The position numbers and the translations under genes were made by a program. DNA of 64,000 bases from Chrysopilus asiliformis (taxonomy: Eukaryota > Arthropoda > Insecta > Diptera > Rhagionidae), in NCBI GenBank assembly GCA_964034945.1, contig OZ035962.1, forward strand, positions 52,322,231 through 52,386,230, in the 5' to 3' direction. The first letter of the stretch is position 1; every line of letters starts with the position of its first letter. Positions 60,955 to 64,000 of the stretch are shown one piece after another. The notes under the pieces were generated by a model. That model did no database searches, was not told the DNA's origin, and saw only the letters and a list, made by a program, of their open reading frames with translations.

Positions 60955-63900
60955 GTAAGGATAATGGAAGGTCCTGTAAGGATAACGCAAATATCCTTTT
61001 TCCCATTTTTTCCGGGAAAAAATTGCAATAGAGGGTTTTCGGGGTCGCTGATTACGAATTCGGTGTTAGATTTTCAAAATTCAAAACGGAAGGTCCTGTA
61101 AGGATAACGCAAATATCCGTTTTCCCATTTTTTCCGGGAAAAACTGGCATCAGGGGGTTTTCGGGGTCGCTGATCACGAATTCGGTGTTAGATTTTCAAA
61201 ATTCAAAACGGAAGGTCCTGTAAGGATAACACAAATATCCTTTTTCCCATTTTTTCCGGGAAAAACTGGCATCAGGGGGTTTTTGGGATCCCTGATCACG
61301 AACTCGGTGTTAGATTTTCAAAATTCAAAACGGAAGGTCCTGTAAGGATAACACAAATATCATTTTTCCCATTTTCCCGGGAAAAAATTGAATCAGGGGG
61401 TTTTTGGGATCCCTGATCACGAACTCGGTGTTAGATTTTCAAAATTCAAAATGGAAGGTCCTGTAAGGATAACGCGAATATCCTTTTTCCCATTTTTTCC
61501 GGGAAAAACTGGCATCAGGGGGTTTTTGGGATCTCTGATCACAAATTCGGTGTTAGATTTTCAAAATTCAAAACGGAAGGTCCTGTAAGGATAACGCAAA
61601 TATCCTTTTTCCCATTTTCCCGGGAAAAAATTGAATCAGGGGGTTTTCGGGGTCGCTGATCACGAATTCGGTGTTAGATTTTCAAAATTCAAAACGGAAG
61701 GTCCTGTAAGGATAACACAAATATCCTTTTTCCCATTTTTTCCGGGAAAAACTGGCATCAGGGGGTTTTTGGGATCCCTGATCACGAACTCGGTGTTAGA
61801 TTTTCAAAATTCAAAACGGAAGGTCCTGTAAGGATAACGCAAATATCCTTTTTCCCATTTTTTCCGGGAAAAACTGGCATCAGGGGGTTTTTGGGATCGC
61901 TGATCACAAATTCGGTGTTAGATTTTCAAAATTCAAAACGGAAGGTCCTGTAAGGATAACACAAATATCCTTTTTCCCATTTTCCCGGGAAAAAATTGAA
62001 TCAGGGGGTTTTCGGGGTCGCTGATCACGAATTCGGTGTTAGATTTTCAAAATTCGAAACGGAAGGTCCTGTAAGGATAACACAAATATCCTTTTTCCCA
62101 TTTTTTCCGAGAAAAACTGGCATCAGAGGGTTTTCGGGGTCGCTGATCACGAATTCGGTGTTAGATTTTCAAAATTCAAAACGGAAGGTCCTGTAAGGAT
62201 AACACAAATATCCTTTTTCCCATTTTCCCGGGAAAAAATTGAATCAGGGGGTTTTCGGGGTCGCTGATCACGAATTCGGTGTTAGATTTTCAAAATTCGA
62301 AACGGAAGGTCCTGTAAGGATAACACAAATATCCTTTTTCCCATTTTTTCCGAGAAAAACTGGCATCAGGGGGTTTTTGGGATCCCTGATCACGAACTCG
62401 ATGTTAGATTTTCAAAATTCAAAACGGAAGGTCCTGTAAGGATAATGCAAATATCCTTTTTCCCATTTTTTCCGGGAAAAACTGGCATCAGGGGGTTTTT
62501 GGGATCCCTGATCACAAATTTGGTGTTAGATTTTCAAAATTCAAAACGGAAGGTCCTGTAAGGATAACGCAAATATCCTTTTTTCCATTTTCCCGGGAAA
62601 AAATTGAATCAGGGGGTTTTCGGGGTCGCTGATCACGAATTCGGTGTTAGATTTTCAAAATTCAAAACGGAAGGTCCTGTAAGGATAACACAAATATCCT
62701 TTTTCCCATTTTTTCCGGGAAAAACTGGCATCAGGGGGTTTTTGGGATCCCTGATCACGAACTCGGTGTTAGATTTTCAAAATTCAAAACGGAAGGTCCT
62801 GTAAGGATAACGCAAATATCCTTTTTCCCATTTTTCCGGGAAAAAATTGAATCAGGGGGTTTTCGGGGTCGCTGATCACGAATTCGGTGTTAGATTTTCA
62901 AAATTCAAAACGGAAGGTCCTGTAAGGATAACACAAATATCCTTTTTCCCATTTTTTCCGGGAAAAACTGGCATCAGGGGGTTTTTGGGATCCCTGATCA
63001 CGAACTCGGTGTTAGATTTTCAAAATTCAAAACGGAAGGTCCTGTAAGGATAACGCAAATATCCTTTTTCCCATTTTCCCGGGAAAAAATTGAATCAGGG
63101 GGTTTTCGGGGTCGCTGATCACGAATTCGGTGTTAGATTTTCAAAATTCAAAACGGAAGGTCCTGTAAGGATAACGCAAATATCCTTTTTCCCATTTTTT
63201 CCGGGAAAAACTGGCATCAGGGGGTTTTTGGGATCGCTGATCACAAATTCGGTGTTAGATTTTCAAAATTCAAAACGGAAGGTCCTGTAAGGATAACACA
63301 AATATCCTTTTTCCCATTTTCCCGGGAAAAAATTGAATCAGGGGGTTTTCGGGGTCGCTGATCACGAATTTGGTGTTAGATTTTCAAAATTCGAAACGGA
63401 AGGTCCTGTAAGGATAACACAAATATCCTTTTTCCCATTTTTTCCGAGAAAAACTGGCATCAGAGGGTTTTCGGGGTCGCTGATCACGAATTCGGTGTTA
63501 GATTTTCAAAATTCAAAACGGAAGGTCCTGTAAGGATAACGCAAATATCCTTTTTCCCATTTTTTCCGGGAAAAACTGGCATCAGGGGGTTTTTGGGATC
63601 TCTGATCACAAATTCGGTGTTAGATTTTCAAAATTCAAAACGGAAGGTCCTGTAAGGATAACGCAAATATCCTTTTTCCCATTTTCCCGGGAAAAAATTG
63701 AATCAGGGGGTTTTTGGGATCTCTGATCACAAATTCGGTGTTAGATTTTCAAAATTCAAAACGGAAGGTCCTGTAAGGATAACGCAAATATCCTTTTTCC
63801 CATTTTCCCGGGAAAAAATTGAATCAGGGGGTTTTCGGGGTCGCTGATCACGAATTCGGTGTTAGATTTTCAAAATTCGAAACGGAAGGTCCTGTAAGGA

Positions 63901-64000
63901 TAACACAAATATCCTTTTTCCCATTTTTCCGGGAAAAACTGGCATCAGAGGGTTTTCGGGGTCGCTGATCACGAATTCGGTGTTAGATTTTCAAAATTCA
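60955..64000. repeat. Satellite array, 121-122 bp monomers with higher-order structure, runs off the right edge
   Basis: About 25 monomers share GGAAGGTCCTGTAAGGATAA, CAAATATCCTTTTTCCCATT, then a GGGAAAAA box, GGGTCGCTGATCACGAATTC and GGTGTTAGATTTTCAAAATT. Two main types are CTGGCATCAGGGGG and ATTGAATCAGGGGG. The second type recurs at 61388, 61631, 61996, 62239, 62604, 62847, 63090 and 63333: steps of 243 or 365 bp, with a 608-bp super-unit in the left part. The small open frames are by-products of the period. Confidence 0.95.

Noticed and set aside
61388..63533. Series of eight 66-codon open frames with almost identical products
   Set aside because: They repeat with the satellite period and start at TTG, not ATG. 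The pattern follows the DNA repeat and no domain is recognisable.

Overview
The window looks like transposon-packed arthropod nuclear DNA, most likely from an insect. Nearly every coding region belongs to a mobile element. The introns I can place by splice sites and reading frame are 50-72 bp. Several families are typical of insect genomes: a Polinton/Maverick with an arthropod-style gene set, errantivirus-like Ty3/Gypsy elements, BEL/Pao, an RNase H-bearing LINE, PIF/Harbinger, hAT and a THAP-containing element. I found no rRNA, tRNA or CRISPR array and no confident host housekeeping gene. A small MADF gene at 58.5-58.9 kb is the only plausible non-element gene, and it may also be transposon-derived. 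Species cannot be named from this; a dipteran is a guess.

Layout. 1-17.8 kb: one Polinton (virus-like DNA transposon) running off the left edge. It has a collagen-like fibre protein, a DUF8207-type protein, a packaging ATPase, a phospholipase-A2-type minor capsid protein, an adenovirus-type protease, protein-primed DNA polymerase B, two unknown proteins, an integrase with a chromodomain, and a secreted protein. No major capsid gene is visible. The minor capsid gene is split by a hAT element (4384-7702, 8-bp duplication), which is itself split by a second hAT (5902-7229, 8-bp duplication). 18.2-36.1 kb: an older Gypsy element on the minus strand is interrupted in pol by a young, nearly complete errantivirus-like element on the plus strand (20841-31088, 501-bp LTRs, 4-bp duplication). 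36.1-50.0 kb: repeats and a decayed BEL/Pao element, interrupted by a palindromic element, a satellite array, a TIR element and a full-length LINE (44.07-49.61 kb). 50.0-54.8 kb: a decayed errantivirus fragment carrying three small TIR elements. 55.26-58.16 kb: a complete PIF/Harbinger with spliced transposase and MADF/BESS genes. 58.2-60.8 kb: small TIR elements, including one with a broken THAP gene. 60.95-64 kb: a satellite array running off the right edge.

How the parts work together. The Polinton carries replication (PolB), integration (integrase), packaging (ATPase) and maturation (protease) functions. The protease reading frame lies in the -1 frame behind the minor capsid gene, with a perfectly phased A AAA AAC heptamer two codons before the capsid stop, which suggests a frameshift fusion. 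Both Gypsy elements share a G GGA AAC heptamer at the gag-pol overlap. The young Gypsy also has a phase-matched donor and acceptor for a spliced env. One satellite family with a 121-122 bp period recurs at four places, each time beside transposon-like sequence. These are the most useful leads. Ages and activities are inferred from sequence only.
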